Origin: Lysobacteraceae bacterium
Lineage (GTDB): Bacteria; Pseudomonadota; Gammaproteobacteria; DSM-19610
Length of the DNA stretch: 17,169 nt
NCBI GenBank assembly: GCA_020201295.1
Contig: JAIVHA010000010.1
Location: 1-17,169, forward strand
Reading direction: 5' to 3'
This document shows, one piece after another, positions 1-6,889 of this stretch (its first letter is position 1; each line of letters begins with the position of its first letter). Under the pieces are notes generated by a model that had not been told where the DNA came from, made no database searches, and saw only the letters and a list, made by a program, of their open reading frames with translations. Position numbers and translations under genes: made by a program.

Positions 1-860
1 AAGCCCTTGCCCTTGCGGGTGACCACATGCAGCAGCTGCGGGCCCTTGAGGGCGCGCAGGTTGCGCAGGGTGGAGAGCAGGGCGTCCAGGTCGTGGCCGT
101 CGACGGGGCCGATATAGTTGAAGCCCAGCTCCTCGAACAGGGTGCCGGGCACCACCATGCCCTTCATGTGCTCCTCGGCGCGGCGTGCCAGCTCCCATAC
201 CGGCGGCATGCCGGCCAGCACCTTCTTGCTGCCCTCGCGCACGGTGGAATAGAGCCGGCCCGACAGTACCCGCGCCAGGTAGTTGGACAGGCCGCCGACA
301 TTGGGGGAGATGGACATGTCGTTGTCGTTGAGCACCACCAACAGGTTGGCGTCCAGGGAGCCGGCATGATTCATGGCCTCGAAGGCCTGGCCGGCGGTCA
401 TGGCGCCGTCCCCGATCACCGCCACCACGCGGCGCTCGATGCCTTGCCGCGCGGCGGCGAGGGCCATGCCCAGGGCGGCGCTGATGGAGGTGCTGGAGTG
501 GCCCACGCCGAAGGCGTCGTAGGGGCTTTCCGCGCGCTTGGGAAAGCCCGAGGGGCCGTCCTGCTGGCGGATGCGCGCCAGGGCGTCGCGGCGCCCGGTG
601 AGGATCTTGTGGCTGTAGCTCTGGTGGCCCACGTCCCACACCAGTCGGTCATCGGGGGTGTTGAACACGTAGTGCAGGGCGACGGTCAGTTCCACCGTGC
701 CCAGGTTGGCCGCCAGGTGGCCGCCGCTGCGGCTCAGCGAGTCGATCAGGAAGGCGCGCAATTCCCGCGCCACGGCGCCCAGCCGCGCGGCCGGCAGGGC
801 GCGCAGGTCCGCCGGGCTATCCAGGCTGTGCAGCAGGGGGAAATCGCTCGAAACTGTCAT
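1..860 (-). CDS. dxs: 1-deoxy-D-xylulose-5-phosphate synthase, N-terminal part (cut by window edge)
   Basis: DXS condenses pyruvate with glyceraldehyde 3-phosphate, using thiamine diphosphate, in the first step of the MEP isoprenoid pathway in the cytoplasm. About 286 residues are visible; the family is normally about 620, so the C-terminal transketolase-type domains lie left of the window. The frame is open from the ATG at 860 to the edge. It reads a DXS N-terminus: SRSGGHLAANLGTVELTVAL, then VGHSSTSIS, the TPP/Mg motif GDGAMTAGQAFEAMNHAG with NDNDMSIS, and EEHMKGMVVPGTLFEELGFN. The ATG at 860 matches the usual DXS start (an LHSLDSPADLR-like opening); no strong Shine-Dalgarno precedes it. 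It is divergent from the methyltransferase gene across about 230 bp. Family assignment is essentially certain. Confidence 0.96.
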   Translation of the reverse strand, partial: MTVSSDFPLLHSLDSPADLRALPAARLGAVARELRAFLIDSLSRSGGHLAANLGTVELTVALHYVFNTPDDRLVWDVGHQSYSHKILTGRRDALARIRQQDGPSGFPKRAESPYDAFGVGHSSTSISAALGMALAAARQGIERRVVAVIGDGAMTAGQAFEAMNHAGSLDANLLVVLNDNDMSISPNVGGLSNYLARVLSGRLYSTVREGSKKVLAGMPPVWELARRAEEHMKGMVVPGTLFEELGFNYIGPVDGHDLDALLSTLRNLRALKGPQLLHVVTRKGKG

Positions 861-1087
861 GGGACGGACCGGCGCGGAAACCGGTCATTATCCCTGCCGG
901 GCCTGTTCCACGCAAGGAAAAACACCCTGCCGGATTGTGCGCGTCGACGGATAAAATCCTTTTCAATCATGAGGATGCTGCAGGGTCCAGGCCTGTGCTG
1001 CCAAGCTGCATTTACTACCTTAAGGGGTTTCGGTACTGTTCCGGCGACCTCCTTCCTGCCCAATCCACCCCTTGCCCAGGCCCGTTC
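861..1087. other. Divergent intergenic region between dxs and the methyltransferase gene
   Basis: These 227 bases must carry the starts of transcription for two divergent genes. An AT-richer patch lies at about 948-970 (ataaaatccttttcaatcat). I could not pair it with a convincing -35 and -10 set on either strand, so no promoter is called. Confidence 0.4.
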
Positions 1088-2635
1088 ATGAACGACAGCT
1101 ACGACGAGATTCCCTACCAGAGCATCCCCTTCACCGACAGCGACCCGGAAAATCTTGCAGCCTTGGGCCAGATGTTCGGGCTGGATGCGCCGGATCCGAC
1201 GCGCGCGCGGGTGCTGGAGCTGGGCTGTGCCAGCGGTGGCAACCTGGTGCCCATGGCCTTCCGCCTGCCGGAGGGGCGTTTCCTGGGCGTGGAGCTGGCA
1301 GCACGGCAGGTGCAGGATGGACAGCGCCTGCTGGCGGAGCTGGGGCTGGACAACATCCGCATCGAGCAGGGCGATATCATGGAACTCGGTGAAGGCATCG
1401 GCGAGTTCGACTACATCATCACCCATGGTGTCTATTCCTGGGTGCCGCCCGCGGTACAGGCGCGCATCCTCGAGCTGTGCGCGCGCCATCTTGTGCCGCA
1501 CGGCATCGCCTACATCAGCTACAACACCTGGCCGGGCTGGCGCATGCGCGGGGTGGTCCGCGATTTGCTGCTCTACCATACCCGCGGTATCGAGGACCCC
1601 AGGCAGAAGCTGGACAAGGCCATCGCCTTTCTCGCCGGCTTCGAGCCGGTGGTGACCCAGGTCGAAACCGAGGCCGCCCGCTTTTTGCGCGAGGACCTGC
1701 AGCGCTTGCGGATCTCGCATCCCAGCTATCTCTACCACGAATACCTCGAGACCTGGAACCAGCCGCAATTCGTGAGCGAGTTCATCGCCACCGTCGAGGG
1801 CCAGGGCCTGCAGTACATGTGCGATGCGGATCTCAAGAGCATGTTCCCCTCGGTGCTCGGCGAGCAGGCCGAGTCCTGGCTGGAACAGTTCGAGACCCTG
1901 GCGGAGCAGGAGCAGTACCTGGATTACCTCGGTAACCGCTGTTTCCGCCAGTCCCTGCTGTGCCGCGCCGGCGCTCCCTTGTCCCACGACCTCGACATCG
2001 GCCGCCTGCGCCACATGGCCTTCTTCGCCAACCTCGGCATACCCGCCAAGGTGAACCTGCGCAAGGCGCGTCCGGAGGACTTCACCTTCGGTGGCGACAA
2101 GGACGTGCAGGTCACCCATCCCCTGGCCAAGGCCGCGCTCATGGAACTGACGACTTGTTATCCCGATGCCATGCCCTTCGCGGAACTGGTCGAGTCCGCC
2201 GCCGCGCGCCTGCGCGCGGCCGGTAATGACACGGCGGCGGAGGATGTCAATGGCCTGCTGTCAGAGTTGTTCATTCTCTTCACCCACCAGGCGGTGGGCA
2301 TGACCCCGCTGCAGCGCCGTCACAGCCGGGGCGACGCCGAACGCCCGCGTGCCCATCGCCTGGCGCGTGCCCAGGCCGCGCAGCAGCTCGGCCACCTGGC
2401 CACGGCGCGGCATTCCACCATCCTGCTGGATCCCTTTTCCACCCGGCTCGTCCTCTACCTCGATGGCCGCCGCACGGTGCCGGAGCTCATCGAGCAATTG
2501 ACCACGGACATCCGCGAACAGCGCCTGGTCTTGCCCGACCTCAAGCCGACGACGCCGGACAAGCTGAAGGCGCAGGTGGGCGCCAATGTGGAGCGTTTCC
2601 TGAAACTGTTCGCTCGCCAGGGCATACTCGAATAA
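1088..2635 (+). CDS. SAM-dependent methyltransferase with methyltransferase regulatory domain
   Basis: This 515-residue cytoplasmic protein is a class I methyltransferase; its substrate is unknown. The N-terminus (YDEIPYQSIPF) and motif I (LELGCASGGN, about residues 43-52) are typical of the family carrying the MethyTransf_Reg domain (PF10119). That domain should follow the Rossmann fold at about residues 215-300 (KSMFPSVLG region), and a further C-terminal region follows (HSTILLDPFSTRLVLYLDGR). The open frame extends upstream to a TTG near 935, but those codons look non-coding; homologues begin with the sequence after the ATG at 1088, so I chose that start. No clear Shine-Dalgarno is visible. 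The gene stands alone, divergent from dxs and convergent with znuB across a REP pair. Family call is firm, function unassigned. Confidence 0.87.
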   Translation: MNDSYDEIPYQSIPFTDSDPENLAALGQMFGLDAPDPTRARVLELGCASGGNLVPMAFRLPEGRFLGVELAARQVQDGQRLLAELGLDNIRIEQGDIMELGEGIGEFDYIITHGVYSWVPPAVQARILELCARHLVPHGIAYISYNTWPGWRMRGVVRDLLLYHTRGIEDPRQKLDKAIAFLAGFEPVVTQVETEAARFLREDLQRLRISHPSYLYHEYLETWNQPQFVSEFIATVEGQGLQYMCDADLKSMFPSVLGEQAESWLEQFETLAEQEQYLDYLGNRCFRQSLLCRAGAPLSHDLDIGRLRHMAFFANLGIPAKVNLRKARPEDFTFGGDKDVQVTHPLAKAALMELTTCYPDAMPFAELVESAAARLRAAGNDTAAEDVNGLLSELFILFTHQAVGMTPLQRRHSRGDAERPRAHRLARAQAAQQLGHLATARHSTILLDPFSTRLVLYLDGRRTVPELIEQLTTDIREQRLVLPDLKPTTPDKLKAQVGANVERFLKLFARQGILE

Positions 2636-2652
2636 CCGGAACGCAATCCCTC

Positions 2653-2720
2653 GCAGGAGCGGGCTCTGCCCGCGAACGGTTCGGTGGGGGACCGGTTCGC
2701 GGCCAAAGGCCGCCCCTACA
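2653..2720. repeat. Inverted pair of REP elements (BIME-like), probable bidirectional terminator
   Basis: Two related palindromic units face each other. The first (2653-2677) is AGGAGCGGGC-tct-GCCCGCGAAC. The second (2695-2720), read on the minus strand, is TGTAGGGGCGGCC-ttt-GGCCGCGAAC. Both resemble the GTAGGAGCGG...CCGCGAA REP family common in Pseudomonas and other gammaproteobacteria. The inner arms (CGCGAACGGT and ACCGGTTCGCG) can also pair with each other. The element sits between convergent genes, so it may end or stabilise transcripts from both sides. The stop codon of znuB (TAG, 2716-2718) lies inside the second unit. Confidence 0.85.
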
Positions 2721-3483
2721 GGGGGGACGACTGTTTTGCAGGTGCCTGGTCTCCCGGGCGAAGGCCCCGTACCAACAGGGCCACGCCCGCCAGCGCCAGC
2801 ACGATGGCCGCACCCGAAGGCAGGTCCAGCCAGGCCGAGGCGAGCAGGCCCAGGGCATAGCCCGCTGCGCCGATGGCATAGCCGCGCCACAGCCGTTCAC
2901 CCCCGGCCAGCGCCGGGATGATGAGGCTGGCGAATACCAGGTAGACGCCGACGATCTGCACCGAGGCGGTGATCATCACCGCGAACAGCAGGTAGAAGCC
3001 CAGTGGCGAGCGCCACAGCCGCAGGCCGAACCAGGTACCCAGCACGGCGAGGGTCAGGATACCCAAGGGCAACAGGTCGGCCCAGGTGGTCCAGAGGATC
3101 TGCCCCACCAGCAGTTCGCGCAGGTGTTCGCCGCCGTGGGGGTCGTGACTGATGAGCAGGATGGCGGCGCTCGCCGCCACCACGAAGCTCACGCCGATGA
3201 TGGCTTCCTGGTGCCGGGGATTGCGCCGTTCCGACCACTGCAACAACAGGGCCCCGGCCAGGGCCGCACCCACGGCGCCGAGCTGGGTCAGCCAGGGGGA
3301 TTCCGCATGTCCCAGCGCGTGCACGGCGATCACACCCAGCCCGGCGATCTGGGCGATGGCCAGGTCGATAAAGATGATGCCGCGGCGCAGCACCTCGCGC
3401 CCCAGGGGCACGTGGCTGGCCAGCACCAGGAGCCCCGCCACGAAGGCGGGGAGCAGGATGCCGAAGGGCAGTTCCATGTTCAT
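2716..3483 (-). CDS. znuB: Zinc/metal ABC transporter permease, ZnuB-like
   Basis: This 255-residue inner-membrane permease belongs to the ABC-3 family (ZnuB/MntB/TroC), which carries Zn2+ or Mn2+ from the binding protein into the cytoplasm. It has a run of about eight hydrophobic segments and the family-typical stretch LRRGIIFIDLAIAQIAGLGV near residues 27-46; length matches E. coli ZnuB (about 261). The ATG at 3483 overlaps the stop of the upstream binding-protein gene as ATGA, which implies translational coupling. A second ATG two codons later (3477) is possible. The frame stays open further upstream, but that part is antisense-like shadow of znuA. The last codons and the TAG stop run into a REP element, so the extreme C-terminus (KQSSPL) may be repeat-derived. 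No ATPase gene accompanies it. Confidence 0.92.
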   Translation of the reverse strand: MNMELPFGILLPAFVAGLLVLASHVPLGREVLRRGIIFIDLAIAQIAGLGVIAVHALGHAESPWLTQLGAVGAALAGALLLQWSERRNPRHQEAIIGVSFVVAASAAILLISHDPHGGEHLRELLVGQILWTTWADLLPLGILTLAVLGTWFGLRLWRSPLGFYLLFAVMITASVQIVGVYLVFASLIIPALAGGERLWRGYAIGAAGYALGLLASAWLDLPSGAAIVLALAGVALLVRGLRPGDQAPAKQSSPL

Positions 3484-4373
3484 GGCAGGGCCGCCTGCAG
3501 GCGCGTGATGGTGTCCTCGTACAGGGAGAACAGGTCCGTGGCCTGTTCCGATCCACCCACGGTATAGGGCAGCTCCACGGCCGGGATGCCGGCACGGGCG
3601 GCGAGCCACTCCGAGGCGCGCGGCGCGTGGTAGGCGCTGCGCAGGGTCATGCGCGCCGGGTGTTCGCGCAAGGTCTCCAGCAGCCGGCCGAGTTGCGCCA
3701 CCGAAGGCTCGATTCCCGGCTTGGGCTCCAGGTCCCCCACCACTTCCAGCCCCAGCCAACGCGCCAGGTAGGACCAGTTGGCGTGATGCACCAGCACCGG
3801 CACGCCGCGCAGTTGCTTCGCGTCCTGTTCCCAGCGGGCGATGGCGCTGCGCAGGCGCGCAGCGAAATCCTCGTGTCTCGCCGCGTAGTCATCGGCGTTG
3901 GCGGGATCGATCTGCGCCAGACGTGCGGCCAGGGCCGCGGCCACTGGCAGCAGGTTGCGCGGGTCGGTGACGATATGCGGGTTGCCCGCCGCATGCACGT
4001 CACCCATGGAACGGTCGATGTTTTCCAGTTGCTCCACGAGTTCGACATGATTCGTCGCCTCGAAATAGCCCGGGCGGCCGGGCTGGATGCGGGCGTTGCC
4101 CGATTCGCGCAGCAGCAGCGGCAACCAGCCGATCTCCAGCTCCGCGCCGGTGCACACCAGCAGGTCCGCGTTGCGGGTGCGCGCGATCAGCGACGGCCGT
4201 GCCTCGATGCGGTGCGGGTCCTGGTGCGCGGTGGTGGCGGAACTGACGCGGGCAAGATCGCCCGCGAGTTCCTCCGTCAGCGCCGCCCATTCCGGCTCGC
4301 AGGCGAGCACGGTAAGGGCGGCCTGGGCCGGCCAGGCGAACCCGGCCAGCAGCAGTAACCACAAGGCTTTCAT
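3480..4373 (-). CDS. znuA: Periplasmic zinc/metal-binding protein of ABC transporter, ZnuA-like
   Basis: This 297-residue protein belongs to the cluster A-I (ZnuA/TroA/PsaA) binding proteins, which capture a divalent metal in the periplasm and hand it to the permease. Residues 1-18 form a Sec signal peptide ending PAQA. Likely metal ligands are His in HQDPH (residues 50 and 54), His in the GNPHIVTDP segment, and His in VLVHHANWSYL; the late SAYHAPRASEWLA and GIPAVELPY segments are also family-like. The His/Asp-rich loop typical of ZnuA is not obvious, so manganese or another metal cannot be excluded. The ATG at 4373 is preceded by GGGAGG at good spacing. The gene lies 12 bases behind the outer-membrane protein gene and overlaps znuB by ATGA. 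Confidence 0.92.
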   Translation of the reverse strand: MKALWLLLLAGFAWPAQAALTVLACEPEWAALTEELAGDLARVSSATTAHQDPHRIEARPSLIARTRNADLLVCTGAELEIGWLPLLLRESGNARIQPGRPGYFEATNHVELVEQLENIDRSMGDVHAAGNPHIVTDPRNLLPVAAALAARLAQIDPANADDYAARHEDFAARLRSAIARWEQDAKQLRGVPVLVHHANWSYLARWLGLEVVGDLEPKPGIEPSVAQLGRLLETLREHPARMTLRSAYHAPRASEWLAARAGIPAVELPYTVGGSEQATDLFSLYEDTITRLQAALP

Positions 4374-4385
4374 GATGGCGCCTCC

Positions 4386-5585
4386 CTAGAAACGGTGCGC
4401 GCCGTGGGCGCCCAGGCTGAAGATATACTGCAGGATGACCTGGTTGTCCGCCGCATCCTCCATGGACTTGTCGCGGGCCAGCTGCAGGCGCAGGCGCGAG
4501 AACTCGCTGGGTGAGTAGTCCACCATCAGCGTGTGCTTGCTGGGTTCGTAGTCGGAGACGGGTATCCAGGCAGCGAGGTTGCCAAAGTCCACGGCGTCCG
4601 ACTGCAGTCGGTCATAGCGGTAGCCCACCCGCCAGCGCGGCATGAACTGGTATACGCCCTGCGCATACCAGCCCGACTGCCGGGCCCGGTAGTCCCCTTC
4701 CACGCCAATGCAGGAGCCGTCCTCGCATTCCATTTCACCACGCTCGGTGCGGCGGAAGTACTCGGCCTGCAGCTTCAGGTTCTGCTGGGTGGGGTTGCCC
4801 TCGGGTGCCCACTTCCACACGAAGTCGGCGATCCAGGTACGGGAGGTGCCGGTGAGCGCCAGCTCCGCCTCATCGTCCCACAGGTCCTCCAGCTCGCCAT
4901 CACGATCCTCGGGCTTGGCGCGCACATGGGACAGGCCCGCGCGCCAGCTGTGCGAGGTGCCGACGTCATCACCGATATGCGCAAAGGCCGTCCAGGTGCC
5001 CACGCCGCGCTTGTCATTGTCGGTGCCGGGGAAGTTCTGGCCGCGTGCCGCCTCGACGCCGAATTCCAGGAAGGTCTCGAGCGGGGCGACCCACTTGGCC
5101 TGCAGGCCGTCGTGGATCAGGTGCGTACCAAACAGGGCCTGGTACATGAGACTGGTGTCGTAAAAGTCCCAGGCATGAGGATGCAACTCGTTCTGGTAGC
5201 CGATACCGGACAGGTAGCGACCGCCCTTGATGCTGAAGCCATGGCCCAGGCCCAGGGTCTGGAACCAGGCCTCCTCCACCTCGACCTCCTCGTTGATGAA
5301 GGCAAGGTTGAGATAGCCGCGGAAATAGCGGTCCACGTTGGCGGACATGACCAGTTCGGTGTGGTCCAGGGTGAAACCGCGCGATGTTTCGCCACCGCCG
5401 TGGTCGTGACCATGGCCGCCGGCGGGCAGGAAACCGGTGATGTGGCGCTCGCCACCGGCGCGGTCGATCCAGGCGCCCTGCAGGATGAGGGACACCTCCG
5501 GGTTGAAGTTCGTCTGGCCAAGGGCCAGGGCGGGCAGGGACAGGGACGCGGCGACCGCGCCGTTGACAAGGCACTTTCTGAACAT
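4386..5585 (-). CDS. Outer-membrane beta-barrel (porin-like) protein with His-rich loop, zinc-locus associated
   Basis: This 399-residue protein has a Sec signal peptide (residues 1 to about 24, ending ALALGQ), many alternating amphipathic strands rich in Trp and Tyr, and the C-terminal phenylalanine (AHRF) typical of Omp85-assembled barrels. An early periplasmic or surface loop, GGHGHDHGGGE (about 56-66), offers three closely spaced histidines and acidic residues, suggesting metal binding. A Cys pair (ECEDGSC) may form a loop disulfide. There is no evident TonB plug domain, so it is more likely a porin than a TonB-dependent receptor, although similar proteins are sometimes labelled zinc-regulated receptors. 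The ATG at 5585 has AGGAGA eight bases upstream. It starts the run porin-znuA-znuB, so a role in metal passage across the outer membrane is inferred from context. Confidence 0.82.
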   Translation of the reverse strand: MFRKCLVNGAVAASLSLPALALGQTNFNPEVSLILQGAWIDRAGGERHITGFLPAGGHGHDHGGGETSRGFTLDHTELVMSANVDRYFRGYLNLAFINEEVEVEEAWFQTLGLGHGFSIKGGRYLSGIGYQNELHPHAWDFYDTSLMYQALFGTHLIHDGLQAKWVAPLETFLEFGVEAARGQNFPGTDNDKRGVGTWTAFAHIGDDVGTSHSWRAGLSHVRAKPEDRDGELEDLWDDEAELALTGTSRTWIADFVWKWAPEGNPTQQNLKLQAEYFRRTERGEMECEDGSCIGVEGDYRARQSGWYAQGVYQFMPRWRVGYRYDRLQSDAVDFGNLAAWIPVSDYEPSKHTLMVDYSPSEFSRLRLQLARDKSMEDAADNQVILQYIFSLGAHGAHRF

Positions 5586-5652
5586 GGTGTTCTCCTGAAT
5601 ACGCACGCATGGACGCCAGGGGCAGGCCCCATGCGCGTGGTCATTGGTGTAA

Positions 5653-5670
5653 GGCGGCGCGAGAGCCGCC
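5653..5670 (-). terminator. Short GC hairpin behind the DUF2946-like gene
   Basis: GGCGGC and GCCGCC form a six-bp stem with a six-base loop, 20 bases after the stop of the small Cys/His protein and before the porin gene. There is no strong U-tract, so it may be an attenuator or mRNA-stability hairpin rather than a full terminator. Confidence 0.35.
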
Positions 5671-5689
5671 GGTAATCAAGGGCCGGGTA

Positions 5690-6028
5690 TCAGGCGTGGG
5701 GCGGTGCGCGGCTGTGGTAGCGATAGGGGAAAGGAGTGGAGGGTGCGGCAACGGCGCTTGCGTCGAGCAGCGGGCTGGAGCCGTCCCGGACAGGCAGGCA
5801 CAGGCCGGCCACCGGCGCGGCTGCACCCAGCTGGGAAAGGTTGAGGCACCATTCGCAGGCGGGTGCATGGGCGCCGCCCTCATCGGGGTGATCGGACAGG
5901 TGGCTCAGGCCATGGGCGGCCGCCGTGAACTGGGCCAGGGCCAGCAGCAGGCCCAGCAGCAGCCCCAGGCCGGGGCGCGAGGGTCGCGGGCTTGTGCTCA
6001 GGAAACGAAATGGTGCCGTGGTTGCCAT
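5690..6028 (-). CDS. Small membrane-anchored Cys/His protein, DUF2946-like
   Basis: This 112-residue protein has one hydrophobic segment (about residues 20-38, LGLLLGLLLALAQF) that could be a signal or anchor. A His-rich stretch follows (HGLSHLSDHPDEGGAH, residues 39-54), then a CEWC motif (58-61). That layout matches DUF2946-type proteins, often found beside metal-linked outer-membrane receptors; a metal-handling or sensing role is inferred, not shown. The first ATG in frame is at 6028, without a clear Shine-Dalgarno; a TTG at 6064 would add 12 residues. It precedes the porin and znu genes on the same strand with a gap of about 104 bases. The C-terminal third (from about residue 75) has no recognisable motif. 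Confidence 0.7.
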   Translation of the reverse strand: MATTAPFRFLSTSPRPSRPGLGLLLGLLLALAQFTAAAHGLSHLSDHPDEGGAHAPACEWCLNLSQLGAAAPVAGLCLPVRDGSSPLLDASAVAAPSTPFPYRYHSRAPPHA

Positions 6029-6330
6029 CGGCGCATTGGAGCACAGGGCGTGCGGCGTTGGCAACCGGGAGCCGGGGCGTCGCTACCCTGCTTGTTATGC
6101 CATTTCGGATTGGAGTGCGGGTGGCGGTCCGGCGGTCCAGAAACCCTTTCAGGCGTTCCGGTCCAATACCCCGTCAGGCAGGATATACAAAGGGAAGCCC
6201 TGGTTACTGTTCTGTCCGTCATTCCCGCGAAGGCGGGCATGACGAATAAATCAGAGCTTCCTGAAAATCAGATGCTCGGCCCATTCCATGATTCGTCGCG
6301 CACCTTCACTATAGGATTCCGCAAGCGCAC
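6029..6330. other. Intergenic region between the HiPIP and DUF2946-like genes
   Basis: This stretch of about 300 bases shows no convincing gene; open frames here have no recognisable protein features. It holds the palindromic repeat at 6217-6244 and, on the minus strand at about 6098-6108, the string GAAATGGCATA, which resembles one half of a gammaproteobacterial Zur box (GAAATGTTATA). The second half of the dyad is not recognisable. It presumably carries the promoter for the metal locus. Confidence 0.5.
6217..6244. repeat. Palindromic GTCATTCCCGCG-type interspersed repeat
   Basis: CGTCATtCCCGC and GCGGGcATGACG form a 12-bp stem with one mismatch and a four-base loop (gaag). This matches the widespread small intergenic palindromes of beta- and gammaproteobacteria (GTCATTCCCGCGAAGGCGGG type). 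It lies downstream of the HiPIP gene and may act as its 3' mRNA structure. Confidence 0.75.
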
Positions 6331-6660
6331 TTACGAAGAGGCCCAGACGATACACCATCCTTGCGGACTTACCTGGCCCTCTACCACCCTGCAGGTGCCG
6401 GAATCGGCGAGAAAGTTGGCGCAGTTTTCGCATTTCTGGCCATCCATCGGGCTTTCCTGATATCTCGCCTGCTCCTGGCTCATCTTGTTGCTTGAGGGTG
6501 TGTCGGCCTTGGCGGTGTCCGCGCCGGGGGAGGATGGGTTGGTGTTCGGTGCGGAGGCCGTGTCCTCTTCTCTTGCGTTGCATCCGAGCAGTACCAGGGT
6601 GACGCCAGCGGCAAGCGTGCCGCGTAGTACGGTCCTGCGTTTTGGGTCGTATGTTTCCAT
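6331..6660 (-). CDS. High-potential iron-sulfur protein with Tat signal and lipobox-like cysteine
   Basis: HiPIPs are small [4Fe-4S] electron carriers that accept electrons from periplasmic cytochromes or the bc1 complex. This one has 109 residues. The cluster-binding pattern is clear: Cys77, Cys80, Cys90 and Cys103 (C-x2-C-x9-C-x12-C), with a Tyr at 67 and the end GWCIVW. The N-terminus has a twin-arginine motif (KRRTVLRG, residues 7-14) and a hydrophobic core ending LVLLGC (22-27). That end resembles a lipobox, so Cys27 may be lipidated. Residues 30-60 form a linker rich in Ser, Thr, Pro and Asp, consistent with a tether. The ATG at 6660 is preceded by AAGGAGAAGGAG. It lies 228 bases behind soxX on the same strand, which suggests it takes electrons from SoxXA, an inference from context. 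Confidence 0.93.
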   Translation of the reverse strand: METYDPKRRTVLRGTLAAGVTLVLLGCNAREEDTASAPNTNPSSPGADTAKADTPSSNKMSQEQARYQESPMDGQKCENCANFLADSGTCRVVEGQVSPQGWCIVWASS

Positions 6661-6729
6661 TGCTCCTTCTCCTTGTCTACGCGGTGTGGTACGGGAGATC
6701 ATGCGAGGTTCTACTTGAAAAAAACTAAA

Positions 6730-6766
6730 CGATAGCGTCACGCAGGTCTGTTCGATAGCGCACGCA
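6730..6766 (-). promoter_or_regulatory. Direct repeats upstream of the HiPIP gene
   Basis: The motif cgatagcgtcacgca (6730-6744) recurs as cgatagcgcacgca (6753-6766), one base shorter, with starts 23 bases apart, about two helical turns. It lies 70-106 bases upstream of the HiPIP start. This is the spacing of a tandem activator site, but the binding protein is unknown. Confidence 0.35.
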
Positions 6767-6832
6767 ATATGATGCTGCTGTGCCTTACCCGGTCAAGGAA
6801 CCTCGGATCAAAGAGGATGCACGCCGTCAGAA

Positions 6833-6889
6833 AATCAAAACCTGGATGACTCGCTACGCTCGCCCTTCGGGCCGCCCCTCCCCGGTTTT
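6833..6889 (-). terminator. Probable terminator structure behind soxX
   Basis: Read on the minus strand directly after the soxX stop, AAAACC (6889-6884) can pair with GGTTTT (6842-6837), enclosing an inner hairpin GCCC-gaa-GGGC. The outer arm is followed by a T-rich tail (TTTTGATTTT). The first arm overlaps the final bases of soxX. The large loop makes this a moderate call. Confidence 0.4.

Noticed and set aside
935..1087. Upstream extension of the methyltransferase frame to a TTG near 935
   Set aside because: The added 51 codons are not family-like; homologues start with the YDEIPY sequence after the ATG at 1088.
857..2119. Minus-strand open frame of 420 codons over dxs upstream region and methyltransferase
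   Set aside because: It is antisense to a recognised methyltransferase and rich in His, Gln and Val, typical of shadow frames in GC-rich DNA.
3484..3759. N-terminal extension of the ZnuB frame
   Set aside because: It overlaps znuA in another frame, is Arg/Gly/Pro-rich without membrane segments, and the ATGA coupling marks 3483 as the start.
4533..5675. Plus-strand open frame of 380 codons opposite the outer-membrane protein gene
   Set aside because: Antisense shadow; no domain, and the opposite strand has a signal peptide, Shine-Dalgarno and barrel features.
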